The notes under the pieces: model-generated
What the model was told of the DNA's origin: nothing
The model's database searches: none
Seen by the model: only the letters and a program-made list of their open reading frames with translations
From: Druceiella hillmani
Lineage: Eukaryota; Arthropoda; Insecta; Lepidoptera; Hepialidae
Assembly (NCBI GenBank): GCA_039881145.1
Contig: JAYKKI010000148.1
Location: 441,501-505,500, forward strand
Reading direction: 5' to 3'
Length of the DNA: 64,000 nucleotides
Translations under genes and position numbers: made by a program
Shown here: positions 35,122 to 48,658 of the stretch, in pieces
How the letters are laid out: each line of letters starts with the position of its first letter
How positions within the stretch are numbered: the stretch's first letter is position 1

Positions 35122-37529
35122 TACTAAGTTATGTACTTAACAAATTGGTTTAATAGTAAGTAGATGTCATACAAATATGCAATAGTTTCGGCCAGAAACA
35201 TGGAACAATGGTGACAAGAATAAGAAGAACAAGAATCAATACATCATTTTTTCTACAAAACTGCAACCTTTTTAGCACTATTCGTGAGTTGCTTTCTTTT
35301 TTGTGCCATTATCTGCCGGCTGCTAGCAGAAATCTAAAAGCAATCAATGCGACGACATTTAATATTAAATAAGTGCCCACGAACATACGTGAAGATTCAA
35401 TTTAATTTCAACATGAATTTTTAAGCGTATTTTTCTAAAATATACTATTTGTGATAAAACGCTTTGTGTGAAAGCAGTTTAATAGCTAATAATTATTAGA
35501 AGTTTTCATTTATTAATCGTTCTATTTAACCACAAAACGGTCAACATATGGAGGAAAAGATAACGCTAAATCTATTCTATGAACATTTCCAACGTAATAT
35601 AAATCTGATTTTCACGAGATTTATGAATGAAAAGCTTTATTTGTTATCTTTAGAATTATGGGTCGCCTGAGGGTGAGAGTATTGACTTAGGTCGATTTAT
35701 AATCCTTCGAGTAATGAGTTTGGTAAGTAATGTGAACATTGTTCGAACCTGAGTTACGCCTTATTTACAAGACTATCCAATTTAAAATTACGAAATTATG
35801 TGTATTATGCATTTAATATGCCCGCGCAACGGTTGAACCATAGCGACGATTCTGGATATAATGATTTTATAAATATCCGCTATGATTTTACGCCTAAAAA
35901 ATGTAGTGCGTCCCCTTGTTTCTGAAATTACTACGCTAAAAACTATGAGAATATGTTGGAACAGTTGGCTGTGTTGAAAAAAACAGGGAATTTATGGCAA
36001 ATATCTTATAATTTTTATTAAAGTACCATATTTTACGCCTTAAGGATACAGAATTTATACACTGCAATATATTCAAAAAATTATTATTTCTAAATAGTTT
36101 AATAGAAATTCTATGTAAGCTTAAAGGTTTATAAGTACCCTAATGGGTATGGAAACCTCGTAGTGCAAGGTCTATTGATACCTGACAGATTATTGTATTT
36201 ATTATATTACTTAGCTCCCCATCTTCACTTCTGCTAATAGCGCCCTTTTACAATTGGATACTAAACTAGTTTCGGTAAGAGAAATTTAAGATAACAATAA
36301 GAAAGAAGTAAAAGAATAAAGCTATCAAGATGGGTGGTTTGTTCTAAGAAAGTTAATAATTTCAAATCATGTTGTCGCCGTCTTCTTTTCTCCTTTATTT
36401 TTATAATTGTTCACACGATTCTCTCTCTGCTTTAGTTAATGTATAATTTTTATATAAAGATCAAAAAAGGTTCCATTTAGACCTCTATGATTGAATTTTT
36501 TTTTATGATTTAATTTAATTTGATTAGGTTTATGGAAAAATGGACAGAGATATCACAGTTGTACTAAATTATAGCTTGCTGTTTCCCGAAGGTCAGCCAT
36601 CGTTACGAAGATGCAATCACTGAAAACATGAAAGTTATATGTTATCAAAACTTCTCCCTAATAAAATAGCCATATGATTTACGCACTTATGCAGAGATAA
36701 TATTTACTTGAATGAACTAAAGAAGGAATAAAAAAAGAACATTGACTTTATTATCACCTAAATTAAGACTTACACCGTGAAAATGATTTAAAATGAATTA
36801 TTCAAATTTGATTTCTAAAAGACAAGGTAATTTATTTTAATGTTAGCTGCCATTGATTTTAAATTTAAAAGCTCGTAGCCTGTTTGTTGATTATCACTGC
36901 ATCCTTCTGTTTAAAATAAATAACAAAATACTCTCTTATGTAATAAGAGAGCGTTTTAATTACACAATAAAAGTTTTGGAACAAGATTAAGCTTAGAGTC
37001 ACATGCAATTATTATTTTTAAATTTTGATTTTTACCACATACATTTTTGATGTATTTGGAATTTTACATGTAGACAATAAAAGTAAGGAAGTAAATATAA
37101 CAAAAGCAAGTGTGACAAGACCAAAATAAATCTGCAGATTAAATTTTTAAAGTTCCAACGCTAATAAATTTACAGCTATCATTTGCACCTGCGGCCTACT
37201 CGTTCACCCAAAATTAATATGACTCAATTTTCATGATTACAACTACTTCTTTTATGTAACTATACTTTATGTATTAAATGTTGAAATGTATGGAAATGTT
37301 TGTATCGATAGTCTCATCAGTCCCATTCATATAAATAAGTAAACAGTTTACATAAAAATAATTATAGATTTCAAAATCATTCATAACGGCTACATTTTGG
37401 TCATTTTTTTGTTGAATAGTTATTAAACTAGACTTTTTCATTCAATTTTATTATATACGGAATATAATGAGAAACAAATTGTTTTTTGGTAACATTATTG
37501 AAATATTCCACTTCTGGAATATTAATAAG
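35122..37529. other. Anonymous sequence
   Basis: No gene or recognisable repeat seen. Confidence 0.5.
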
Positions 37530-37659
37530 TTAAATAAAACATGTTTTCACTTTGAATTAACCAAAGCGACTGGCGTACTTTATTCAAACTTTACATACAA
37601 TTGTCATAGAGGACGCTATTGATTATTTAGATATTTTGTTCGGATACAAATTTATAACA
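37530..37659 (-). repeat. Copia 3' LTR
   Basis: On minus it starts TGTTATAAATTTGTATCC. Over the clearest 118 bp (37542-37659) it matches the other LTR at 96 positions by hand count. The divergence indicates an old insertion. Confidence 0.85.
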
Positions 37660-37668
37660 CCTCCACTC
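37660..37668 (-). other. Polypurine tract
   Basis: GAGTGGAGG on the minus strand lies directly against the 3' LTR start TGTTATAAA, as expected for the plus-strand DNA primer. Confidence 0.7.
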
Positions 37669-38229
37669 AAAACAATGACAATATAATGATTGGTCTTTTA
37701 CAATAAGAATTTAACAATACCTAATATTTTCATGAATTTAAAATGTTTGTGGTATATAAATATTTAATCAATACAATTTTATTACTTATTATTTCTCTTC
37801 AATAATGATATATTTCTTCAATATTCCTATTGTAAAAGATAGTATTCACTATTGATTTATGTACGTTTTGATTATCATTATGTAAAGTGATTTGATATAC
37901 TTTCTTAGTAATTTCATACTGTAAATTTCTAAGATACATTGATTGTTTACAAGCTTATGAAATTGTCACATATTCGCCTTTTATACTGGAAAGCGTAATA
38001 CACTTTTGCTTACAAGTCCAAGATATGACAGATCCTAATAAAGAAACAAAAACCCGAGTGAGATCTCCTATCATTAAAATCGTTAGCCCAATTAGCATCT
38101 ACTTTACCTTCTAAATTAGCACTTATATATTTTTACAATTTTTTAACCTATATTTTTAGTTTTCTTTAAATATTTTAATATCCTTTATGCATACATCCAA
38201 TGTTTCTCATTATAACAATTGTTAAATTG

Positions 38230-39190
38230 ACTTATATAATTTTGTTAAATTGATTGATTGTTAAATTGACTTATATATGACACCAAATAAGTTATATCAG
38301 GACGCGTTAGAACTGCCAAATACATCAAACTGCCTATCAGCTCTAGATATGGAATTTGAGCATTAGAAAGTTCAGCTTTTTCAACAGTTAGTTTGGTTTT
38401 CATTGGAGTGTCCGATATTTTATGGTCAATCATATTAAGTTAAGTTAGTAACTGATCAATATAATTCTCTCACCCCATTATCCTTATCAAAATTAATTGA
38501 TATATCAAAACATTGCCTTACCCATCCTAATTCTTAAAGTTTAAATCTGTTACTCAACATTGATTTCATATGTTTCAGTTCACATTCATCTGTTGAAAAA
38601 ACGAAAAATCGTCCACATACATTGTAACATACATAGGTTCATTTAGAACCAATAATTTTTGTACGTTAATATGGTCGTAATTTATATTTATTGCTACCAT
38701 CTGCTATCATACAATTATCCAAAGTCTTGTGTCAAGATCTGGAAGCTTGTTTGAGACCACATATAGCCTTTTTTAAATTTAATTTACCTTATTGTGATCC
38801 CAACAAACAAAACCATTAGGTTTTAACATATATATTTTCCCATCCAAGTCACCATTCAAAAATGCTGTCTTGACATCGGATGAACTGCAACTAAATATAA
38901 TTAAACTGACAATGAAAATAATTACCCCAATGTTGTGTGTCTCACCACTTAAAAAATGTCTCATCATAATCTACATCATATTTTTGATCACATCCTTTAG
39001 CCACTAGTCTTGCTCGATACCGCACACTATTATTACTTTCACGTTTCTTTTTAAGAAACTATTTACACTTCACAATATTAACACCACTTGGACCATCCAC
39101 TTCCTCCCAGTCATCATGGTTTTTGAAACTTTGAAGCTCGTCTTTAACAGCTTGTTCCCACTTCTCTTTTTCAGGTACTTGTTGTACTTT
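38230..39190 (-). pseudogene. Copia reverse transcriptase/RNase H region relic
   Basis: Minus strand, in order: VPEKEKWEQAVKDELQSF, DDWEEVDGPSGVNIVKCK, RYRARLVAKGCDQKYDVDYD, SDVKTAFLNGDLDGKIYM (catalytic region), KPNGFV, AICGLKQASRS, VTMYVDDF (the YVDD active-site box, intact), then SDTPMKTKL and ELIGSLMYLAVLTRPDITYL before RNase H. All match the RVT_2 domain of Copia Pol. Stops (after VKCK) and several frameshifts separate the pieces. Most of RNase H is lost. Confidence 0.9.
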
Positions 39191-39559
39191 CTCTACCGTC
39201 AGCTGTTAATTGTCATTTTATTATTTTTTTATTTCTGGTTCTTGGTGGTAAAATTATTGGAGTGATTTCATTTATGAAACTGTCATCAATTGTAGGTGAC
39301 TCTTCATTCTCAATCAACACCTGTATCTTTCATCGCCTGTAGTCGACTCTTTATTTGGTACATATGTTTCAGCATTTCAATTTCTATTATATATGGAACT
39401 GAAAGAATTATTGATTCATAGTAATGCTATATAACATCCCCAAATATATTCTGACTTATTTAATCTGCTTCTAAATTTTGCACATTAATCAAAGTTTCCT
39501 TAATTTCTGATGCTGAAGCTCAGGATACTCCACTACTACATCTAATAAGCTCGTGGGCG

Positions 39560-40500
39560 TCTTTAGCTTATATACTCCATTTATAAGAAGAGCATGTGCT
39601 TCTAAAGTGTTTTTATTATGAATTTCACACCCTTTATTCGTAAATAATACCTTATTTCCTGTCTTATTAATTGACTAACTAATAATAGATTTGTAGTTAG
39701 ATTGGGAACATATAACACTTTTTCAACCATAACTTCAAAGTCATATTTCGCGGCTGAAGTTGTGATTTTTACATATCCTCAACATAAAACTGGTAATTTA
39801 TTTTTATTTGCCACTGTAAATACTTTAGCGAATCCATAATCACGCGCGTCAACTATCCAATATTGATTCGACGTTAGATGTGAACTTGCTTCCGAGTCGA
39901 GGTACCAGTAATTTTTATGAAATAATTAATTAAAAACACTGTACAAAACGCATTAGGAAATTTCTTTTTACCATTAGCCATATTCTTACAGACTATATTG
40001 ATATTCTTGCACTGGTTGCGATAATGATCAGTTTCTCCACATTTATACTATCCACGCACTCATCATTAATACCAAAGCCTTTTCCCACCAACTTTTGACC
40101 CGCTTCAACGATCTGAGTTACAAACGATGTAATCTATATATAGTGTTTCATGCGAATAGATGCAAGATTTCACAGTAATTTAATTTTCCTGAGCCTGAAT
40201 CATGAATGGTACTTTCAACTTTTCCTACAATTCCTTCGATACATCCGCATTTTAATGTGAACATAGATAGACGGATCGATAGTTAAAATCAATTTCGCTT
40301 TTGATTTTGCATCATCTGCGGTTTCTATGGTTATTCCCGGCTCCAGTTTTAAACATTTCGTCATATCCTCTAACACTTGAAAATTCTCTACTTTGAATGA
40401 CTAGTCACTGTAGTTTCCGGGACCTTTGAACTTAGGTACGCCAACTAAATAACTCGAGCTACTACTGCTTTAATCGAGTTACACAAAGTCACGCACTATT
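39560..40500 (-). pseudogene. Copia gag-protease region relic
   Basis: Minus strand: VGVPKFKGPGNYSD (gag start), DDAKSKAKLILTIDPSIYVH (UBN2-like gag), YKCGETDHYRNQC (zinc knuckle with its first Cys replaced by a stop), and a WYLDS-SSHLTSNQYW-like protease active site in which DSG/A is DSE. VDARDYGFAKVFTVANKNKL, NLTTNLLLVSQ, VLFTNKGCEIHNKN and LINGVYKL follow. After that the sequence jumps to the pre-RT linker, so the integrase zinc finger and DDE core are absent. Confidence 0.85.
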
Positions 40501-40590
40501 TTTGTCCAATCGCGAAATACAAATATATTGTCCATCAAACTGATAATACGGACAAATATATTAATAATTCACAAATATCTTGAAAAACAT

Positions 40591-40608
40591 GGGACTGGGC
40601 GCATAACC
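40591..40608 (-). other. Primer binding site, half-tRNA-iMet type
   Basis: Minus-strand GGTTATGCGCCCAGTCCC follows the 5' LTR directly. It closely resembles the Drosophila copia site (GGTTATGGGCCCAGTCC as I recall it), which pairs with the anticodon-stem region of initiator tRNA-Met, the half-tRNA primer used by copia. Confidence 0.75.
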
Positions 40609-40741
40609 TCAAATAGAGCAAAGTGTTTTCACTTTTAATGAACAGAAGCGACTGACGTACTCTATTCAAACTTTACGCTCAGTAGTCATAGAAGGCGCTA
40701 CTAGTTACTTATATATTTTGTTGGGATATATATTTATAATA
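40609..40741 (-). repeat. Copia 5' LTR
   Basis: Partner of the 37530-37659 LTR; the same segments occur in order (GTTTTCACTTT, GCGACTG, TATTCAAACTTTAC, GTCATAGA, TATTTTGTT). It ends immediately before the primer binding site. Confidence 0.85.
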
Positions 40742-43700
40742 ATAAAAAACTTGACTTAGCGTTTTACTTTTTGCCTTTAACTCAAATATTTCGTATTGCT
40801 TTTTATCCTTGTGGTATTATAAACGGGAATAAAGTCTCTGTTTATTATACTGACAATTACAGAATAGACAACAATATTGCTAATTGCAGTTTGACAACTT
40901 AGGTTTCATAAAGTACATAAAATTTAATACATGCAATGTGTTTTGCTTTAATCTAACTTTTAGTCATTTTCAAAATAATTTTGAAGTATCTATATTATGA
41001 AGTATAATTTGAGGCGCATCATGTGCAATAGCTAACATTTTGAGGAACTGATGTTTAATTTACTATTGAAATATTATCAAGGATGGTTTATTGCAAGGAG
41101 TTGACTTTCTCTTTTATATTTATTATATGTAGTAAAAATTAATTTTTAGAATCTAGTGCCGACATCTATTTTTGTTGATAATTCTTTTTTTCTGCAATAT
41201 AAAACTAACGTTGAATTTTTGGTAAATATATTTAACTTCGTACTTTCATAAAAATTCGTCGATTCTAAGTAAAACTGAGTTAAATTTTGTTTTCATCTAA
41301 GTTCATATCACCATCGCTAACAATATTACTATCTTAATAGAAAAAGTCTCGTACCTACTCTATTAGAGTCGTTCATACGAAGAGGGAATTCATACAGAGA
41401 ATATTCTTTGTGTCTATTCTTATACCCTTCATTCCTCTCATATTATTTACAAATAACCGTTTCAAATGGGATGCTTAGCTTAGCTTATCTATTTGATATA
41501 TCTAGCGCTTTGCGATAGATGCTCGAAATGATATGAAAATTTTATTTCAATAAAATAAAATGGATTTATAAAAAATAACTTAAAAAATAATAAGACAATC
41601 GTATCCAATTATTCAAATAAATTATAGCAATCAGGTAGACTTTTTAATTACAATCTTTAAAAGACATAAAAATTCGAAAACATTTCAAAACTAACGGAAC
41701 TAAGTCATTTCTCCACAGAACTAAGTAGAAGTAAGTTAAAAAAGTACCAAAATAGGAACACAATTAGACATAAGTTGGGAAGTAAAATTATTAATTTTAA
41801 TACAATTAAAGTATGAAGAAATCTATTTACAGTTTGTTTCCAAAAAGTTTTGGAATTCAAATAAACTAAATTTAATATACTTGTTTGTTTATTTGTTAGG
41901 TAAATGAACCAAAACGAATTTCTTGGAATTTCCATATAATCATATAAGACAAATCAAACATTCCAATTCAGCTTGGATATTTAAAATTAAATTTAATATT
42001 TGTAGCAATATATTCAAAAATAATAACTTTAAATATTTTTAAATATAAATATTAATAGGTTTATAAAATCAATCGGTTTATATTAAGTGTGTACAAAAAA
42101 ACTTCCAGAATTTATAATAGAGAAGAGCTGTTGTGTATTTGCTCGCTACGATGGAATAAAGAAACGCATATAGTTTTACGTGGCACTCTTTTTGCGCAGT
42201 CGTTTAATAAGCCTCTCCTCATCGCCCCTGGTTTCAAATATATTGAAGGCATACGAAATATTTTTTTAATAAAAAAAATTTGTATTCAAAATATTGTTTT
42301 TTTTTAAACTTAGAATTTACACACTCTTTCGTATCGTTCTCTGTGGTGTGTTGGTTATCAAGCACATTAATTAATCGGTTTTAAATCAAAGATTGGTTTA
42401 GTACTTTATGCTGGCTGAAAATGTATTGATTTCAATATATATAATAAATACTGGAGAGAGATATAACTCCTTGCATTAAAAAATTAAAAAATCCATGTTG
42501 TTAAACCACAAGCAATCCATGCTATCAAAAAATCCTTAAATCATTAAGGATTTTATTGAATGTGACGAAAAGCGCTGCACGTGAATGCGAGAGATGTTCA
42601 TGTGTGTGTGAAAGAGAAAAGATGTTACACACTTTTATTTTACTCTACGCTTCATTTCCAGACCTTGTTATTCCATTTCAAAATATACGTATAAAATTTA
42701 TGATATTTCCGTAAAATTGGGCTTTATTCCTGTATTTAGTTCAGTTTGTAAGTACTATAGCGTGTCTATTTAATGCGACTTTAGTATGACGTTTTTGATC
42801 ATACTATCGCAATATGGATACATGTAGTCTTGTCATTTTTAAGGAGACTAGTTACTTAACTTTAGTTATCGCCTTTACTTGAGGCATGATCATAATAATT
42901 AATACATTACGTCACTCGACACTTCGTATCTCTACGTTATTCAAGCGATGACTATTTCAGATATAATCATGTTGCTGTGTTAGAAGAAAAAGTTTTATTA
43001 AATCAAAACTGTGAGAGCAATGATGCTATACTCAATATACAAGTTACACACATATAAAAAAGGTATCAAGTAACTTCGTTATTTGAGTTGATGTTCCTTG
43101 TTCTTCAAGGCTTTCATATGTCATTACGGGTTATACTGTCAAAAGCTTTGTCTTAGCCAATGATTTCCTTATATAGGTGTTTGTAATATTTGTCTATTAT
43201 TTAATAATATAAAATTCTTTTCTATGGTTTCATTAGGTTCACATAACATTTGAATTATTATTTAAACACCATCAGCTATCTCATTTTCCTACAAACAGCT
43301 CGAGTTCTACAATAACCAACCATTTTTTTTCATTCCTTAACCCAAGGATGTCTAGACGTATATCTTAACTAGTATAAACAGAAACCTAACTAGTTCCCAA
43401 GAGGATAATAACATTATTTAAGTCGAACGAACGATGACAAGGAAGAGATATTCCATTTTAATCGTATGACAGTGACTGTTTTGTGCATTGGTATGTAAGG
43501 AGTGGTTTATTCGTTACGAGTGTATCTCTGTAGGGGTACTCTAGTATCCGAATGAAAAAGGTAATTTATATATTCGACGTATCGGTCTTGGACTTGTGAT
43601 TTCGAAACTTTATGTAAAAGACTCTAATGTCACGGTGAATATTAAAATTCTTGGATTTTTATGGCCAGTAAAAATATTATTTTTAATATTCATAATAATT

Positions 43701-44275
43701 TTCAAAATATCGAACATTCCATGTAAATATTACTGATATGAATATTTATTTCTTAACTACATCTAGAATATAAAAACAGATAAAAGAAAATACCCTTCTC
43801 ATCATTCGTAATACACAGTATAACCTATTTTACATAAAAGTAACAATTATAGTCAAATGATCTCTTAGAGTTCCGAAATTCTTTAATAATTTTATTAAAT
43901 GGCATGTAATCTAATCAGCGATTTTGTTATCATAATTTTGTAAAGCTGCTCCTTACCATGGTATAAAACTGTTCTTCTTTTCTTTGATGTATTTAGAACT
44001 CCTCCTTTAATAAATATGTCATTTAGCCTATCCGCTATGTAAATTTATCCCTTTATGATATCTTTTACTTATTTTACTGTCCTTTCTTTGATATAGAGTT
44101 TACATTTACAGTGGGTTCCGTATTATTCCTATAATTAAAATAATATATCACAATAAGCGGTACCAGCTTTAGACTATATTAACCAATCTGGAGTAAACAA
44201 TGATAGCAATTTAAGTATTCTTTTGTTTTTCATTATGATTAACGTTCTCCGTTGTAGCACTGCTAGTTGCCGTCT
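40742..44275. other. Anonymous AT-rich sequence
   Basis: No gene recognised. A small 10-bp-stem hairpin AAATCCTTAA/TTAAGGATTT occurs at about 42529-42553. A 72-codon ORF at 42089-42307 shows no known domain. Confidence 0.5.
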
Positions 44276-44279
44276 GTTT

Positions 44280-44600
44280 ACTGATAATTTCAAACAATTC
44301 CTGAAATGAAAAGCAACGTTTGTGATCTCTTTCAAAGTGATATCGACTCAGCATTTCAAGGAATTTTCAGCAACAATTTACAATTTAATGTAAGCAAATG
44401 CGCAATCGTGACACCTCACGCCTACGTGTATCCTTAATCCAGAATTTTGGGTCAAATAGAAGGTCGTTCGAAAGAGGAATATTCCAAGCCGGATCTCAGT
44501 GTGATTATAGACAAACATTTTTTATTTTATAATCATTTCATTGAAATCTGTCAGGCGATTTAAGGAATGCCAAGATTGACATTCATGTGACATGTGACAT
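44280..44600 (+). pseudogene. LINE reverse transcriptase fragment (Jockey/CR1-like C-terminal part)
   Basis: Plus strand: TDNFKQFLK (decayed (Y/F)ADD box), LFQSDIDSAF, NNLQFNVSKCAIVT (the LxxNxxKCxxxT block), KPDLSVIIDKHFLFYNHFIE (the DLGVxxDxxLxFxxHI block), separated by stops and frameshifts. This is the segment just after the catalytic DD in LINE reverse transcriptases. It does not overlap the part kept at 15.4 kb, so the two cannot be compared directly. Confidence 0.7.
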
Positions 44601-45908
44601 TCTCGTGGTTTCCATAACAGTTGGTTCATAACCTTGCTCAATTCTTTATTACTTTGAATTGTTGAATGTAAAGTTTTAATTATTTAGTTTCTGTACATTA
44701 GAGATAAATACTCATATCGGATTTATACTATATTGTTACTATATACTCACATTGGAGGTAATTATTGGAAAATGTTAATAGATTTTTTACGGGCACCACC
44801 TTTATTTTTTTCCTTCAGGTTTTGTGATAGGCATGGTAAAAGGAGGAATTTCCTGCAACTTCGACGAAAATTTCTTAAGAGCATATATTTTTTTAAATTA
44901 ATGAACAGTTATGTTGATAATCCCTCGGGCTTGGCTTTGATAACGCTTCATGCTTGTGACTATTGCGTGAGAGTCATAGTTTATTTCATCTGCCTAGGAC
45001 GCAAACGTACATTCTCTAGCGCTCACCAGTTTCGACGCACTTACCTACATGGATCCATGCGGTATTAAGCCTCACTCTTAATATTTTTCAACTCCATTGA
45101 TTGCCTTAAATAATACAATAATTATTTTATTTTATGAAATCGCAAGAATTATAAATATGTATAAATTTCATCTTTTTAGCTCTAAGAGTCTATGAGTAAA
45201 ACAGATGTGACGTACCAGACGGGAAAACATGGGACAGACAGACAGACATGGGAAAACTAAGACGATTCCTGAGTTGGCTAGTGAGATCTATAAAAGGAAA
45301 GAAATGTAAAATTATGACGTTAATTTACACAGCCTGTTTTGAAATCGTAAATTACCATAAACGTGATTTTTCGATTGACAATTAGTTAATTTTATGGTTA
45401 TTTTAAGTAATTTGTGCATTTCTGTTTTATTTAATATTATTTATATCAGTGCGTACGATAAACTACTGTACCTTCGGTACTTGTACATGTCCAGCGCTTT
45501 GGAATATACTTTAAGTTGAACACGGAGTTTTTTATTTTCAATAATAAATAAATCATCTAGCACAACACCTGACAGCTCATAATGAAAATAAGGAAAAATG
45601 TGGGCTTTTCTCAATAAAAAAGTTAGTTACATTTGTAACAATGAAAGTAAGATATCGTTTTCACGTATAAAATAGGTTTATTGAAAGTTGTTGTCGCTAA
45701 TTTAAAAAGTCCTAAATCAAAAAGGTTAAAATAATGAAATTAAGAGGAAATAAATAATGAACTTAAAACCAAAATGCCATCGCGTGTGTTTATTTAGAGT
45801 CAGCCCTTTGATATCGTATTTGCTCTGAAGATAATAATTGGGTGTGTATACATTTAAACATTACAACAAATAAATATACTCGAAATGTAATATAACGATT
45901 AGTACCCC
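44601..45908. other. Anonymous sequence
   Basis: A 111-codon plus ORF (44733-45068) has unusually balanced composition in its second half (LALITLHACDYCVRVIVYFI), but no domain that I recognise and no splice context. At about 45190-45270, GACAGACAGACATGGG recalls the LINE-tail pattern without the rest. Confidence 0.4.
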
Positions 45909-45911
45909 ATA

Positions 45912-45982
<71 letters not shown>

Positions 45983-45990
45983 TTATATAA
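45909..45990. repeat. (TA)n microsatellite
   Basis: TA array with short GTATAT interruptions at its ends. Confidence 0.95.
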
Positions 45991-47424
45991 TGAAGACAAA
46001 ATAAGTTGAAGAAAAGCCAGTTGGATATTTTGCAAAGTTAACCAATATCAATTGCTAATAAAAGCCAATATTAATTGCTAATAAAAGTATATCGATTGGG
46101 TTTCCACAGCCTTCAAATTGTAGCTATTACAAATTATAAATATTTGTAATTATACGATTACTGTTCTCCTTTCTGAAATTTTGCCTTTGTATGAAAGGGT
46201 TTTACAAAAATTACAGTCATTTAGCGTAGATACAAGATTTACATTTGAATCTTACACCCTCTGCAGAGATAGTATCTAGTCAAAGTTCTAAATTTAAAGT
46301 CCTGCCGACCGCATGTGACTAAAGTTCTCTTTTTTTATCAATTTTATGCATATGTACACAGTTAGCGTAAATTACGTTACACTGTCCTCTTCATGTCAAA
46401 AGATAAATATATTTTAAAATATATTATTTTTATGAGGTTTCCGTTTTCCTAACATGTTTTTGTAACAATACAATGTTTTAACACTAACTAACTAATTATT
46501 ATAATCAGATGGGCATCTGTTTGGATTCCTACTTTGTGACTTACTGCGGGTAAATACATATACACTGAGTATGTGTATCGATTATTAATTTTCAATAAAT
46601 TTCCCCAGAAAATTTTAAATATGCTATCAATCTTTATTACATATTTTATGAAGTCGACGACTTGATGTATCGTTTCGAAAAATGCATAAAGGGGAGTTCC
46701 TTAGTTGTCTTTAACTCAGAAAATTGTTGAATATCGAAATAATTAAATTTTAAAGTTCTAATAATACGCTAGTAAGTAAATTATTTTTTTTCAGAATTTT
46801 TAGATCTATGAAAAAAGGTAACGGAAACACGTTACGAATAAATTTGAAATTTCATATTATACAAGCTTAATAATTAAAAATAATAACTTATTTTTAATTT
46901 CAAAAGATCTATTCAATTATATCCACTTAAAAAAAATCACCCCGACTTTATATCTGTGGGAAAGTACATTAACAAATTAGTATTTTGGCGATTAATAATT
47001 GAGATTACCAAATAAAGCATGTACTTATATAATATATTATAAAATCTAGATGTTAGAAGGTTATGACAAACAAATATGATGAAATAAAAGGGCTCCTTTT
47101 TAAACTGGGGAACTGTATGATATTTGAGATGCTACAAACTTTTAATTCTGTACAATTATATGTTCTTCGGAATGCTGTATCGAAACATCGGTTATTAGGA
47201 TCACAAAGGTTATTAAAAATTTGAGAATATTATTTTAAATCTATCAAGCTACTTGGCTATTTATTAATCATGTCATATTCATGAATCAATCGCCAAACAC
47301 AAAGATGACAATGCGGACAAAAGAATCTATCCCACAAAGCCCGCCCTCGCAAGAAATATTCTTTCATGCAAAAAATCTTAATTTTATTCGCTCACCCGAG
47401 AAGACTTCAATATTTTTTGAGTTG
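45991..47424. other. Anonymous sequence
   Basis: No gene. A direct repeat CAATATCAATTGCTAATAAA / CAATATTAATTGCTAATAAA occurs at about 46045-46085. Confidence 0.5.
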
Positions 47425-47482
47425 AAAAAACTCAATGCTATTCACAAATCGATGACGATTTCTGAACAGCATTGAGTTTTTT
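47425..47482. repeat. Hairpin with 15-bp outer and 6-bp inner stem
   Basis: AAAAAACTCAATGCT (47425-47439) pairs perfectly with AGCATTGAGTTTTTT (47468-47482). Inside, AAATCG pairs with CGATTT around ATGA. It covers the end of a 64-codon plus ORF (47281-47475) that I do not recognise. Function unknown. Confidence 0.85.
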
Positions 47483-48577
47483 CTTTTGTTACCTTTCTCA
47501 AGATCTGTAGATAATGTCCTTAAGCCACGGTTTTAAACAAAGGAGCGCATTTTTTTCAAGAAAATTATTATAATTTTGAAGATTTTATACTTATGTCCAC
47601 CTAGATAGTCTCTTTCAGATATCTTTTGATGTTATTGATAGAAATTTTCTACAATCCTCCATATTCCTTCTGCCCAGCCAATTTATCCAATTTTCGCCAA
47701 TCACTCGCCATTCAGTTGTTTTAAACTTTCAATTTCGGATTTATACCAAAATTTCTTAACTTTATGGACAATTCATGGGCATTGTAAATAGTTTCTTTTA
47801 GAAACTACTTACGTTGATTAAGGGACGTCGTAATTAGTTTCATTAAGATATTTATGTTAAATACGACATATATTTTTGGTGATTTCAGTATTGTTAATTA
47901 TAAATTAAGAATGAATAATTCTTAAGTATCCGTGGCTTCCGCTAAAGAAGATCAATTTGTGACTTGATTATTATTAGTTTTGAAACAGGGCCGAAGTGGC
48001 TGCACATGTTTCATAGTAAAGAATCTGAAGGCCGACAATGCCCTCAAACTATTATTTCATTTAGGTTAAAAGTTTTATTTTAGTTATTGATTAGTTAATT
48101 TCCAGAGTGTTATTTGCGTTCACTTCTACTTGAACCTGTATATATTTGTGTTGAGCTATATTTTATTTAATTGGTTTTAATAAAGACAAGATTGTTAAAA
48201 ATGATGTCACATTTACATTCAAATTTGTTCCTATTTGCATGAAATTAGATTTACAACGAATGTAGTTTAATCGAGATGATTTGACCTAGGTATAAATGTT
48301 TCTCGTCTAATATAATTTTAATTGTCGTATTCTATCTTTATTTTTCTCTTCTTTCTACATTGATTTCATTAATACTCTTTATTCCTTTTGGATGGAGACA
48401 ATAGTTTAATTAATATCAAAGAGTCAATAATTAACATCATTTAAACTGAATAAATTATAGATTAAAATTACATACGAGCTACGCCATTCTCTGAAATAAA
48501 ATTGAAGCAAATATGTACATAAATAATACACACACACACACACAGCACAGACAATTCTTTGAATATTTAATAAACTA
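47483..48577. other. Anonymous sequence
   Basis: Nothing recognisable apart from a short (CA)n at about 48531-48544. Confidence 0.5.
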
Positions 48578-48579
48578 TA

Positions 48580-48656
<77 letters not shown>

Positions 48657-48658
48657 GT
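48578..48658. repeat. (TA)n microsatellite
   Basis: TA array preceded at 48531-48544 by a short CA run. Confidence 0.95.

Larger units (their letters stand above)
37530..40741 (-). mobile_element. Degenerate Copia-type LTR retrotransposon
   Basis: Complete but worn structure: LTRs at both ends, 5-bp flanks ATAAG (37525-37529) and ATAAA (40742-40746) as a probable target duplication, polypurine tract, primer binding site, and decayed gag-protease-reverse transcriptase order. At about 3.2 kb it is shorter than canonical Copia (about 5 kb), largely because the integrase core is missing. Not capable of movement. Confidence 0.9.

Noticed and set aside
35730..35765. GTTCGAAC resembling a tRNA T-arm
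   Set aside because: No matching acceptor, D-arm or anticodon arm at the required distances.
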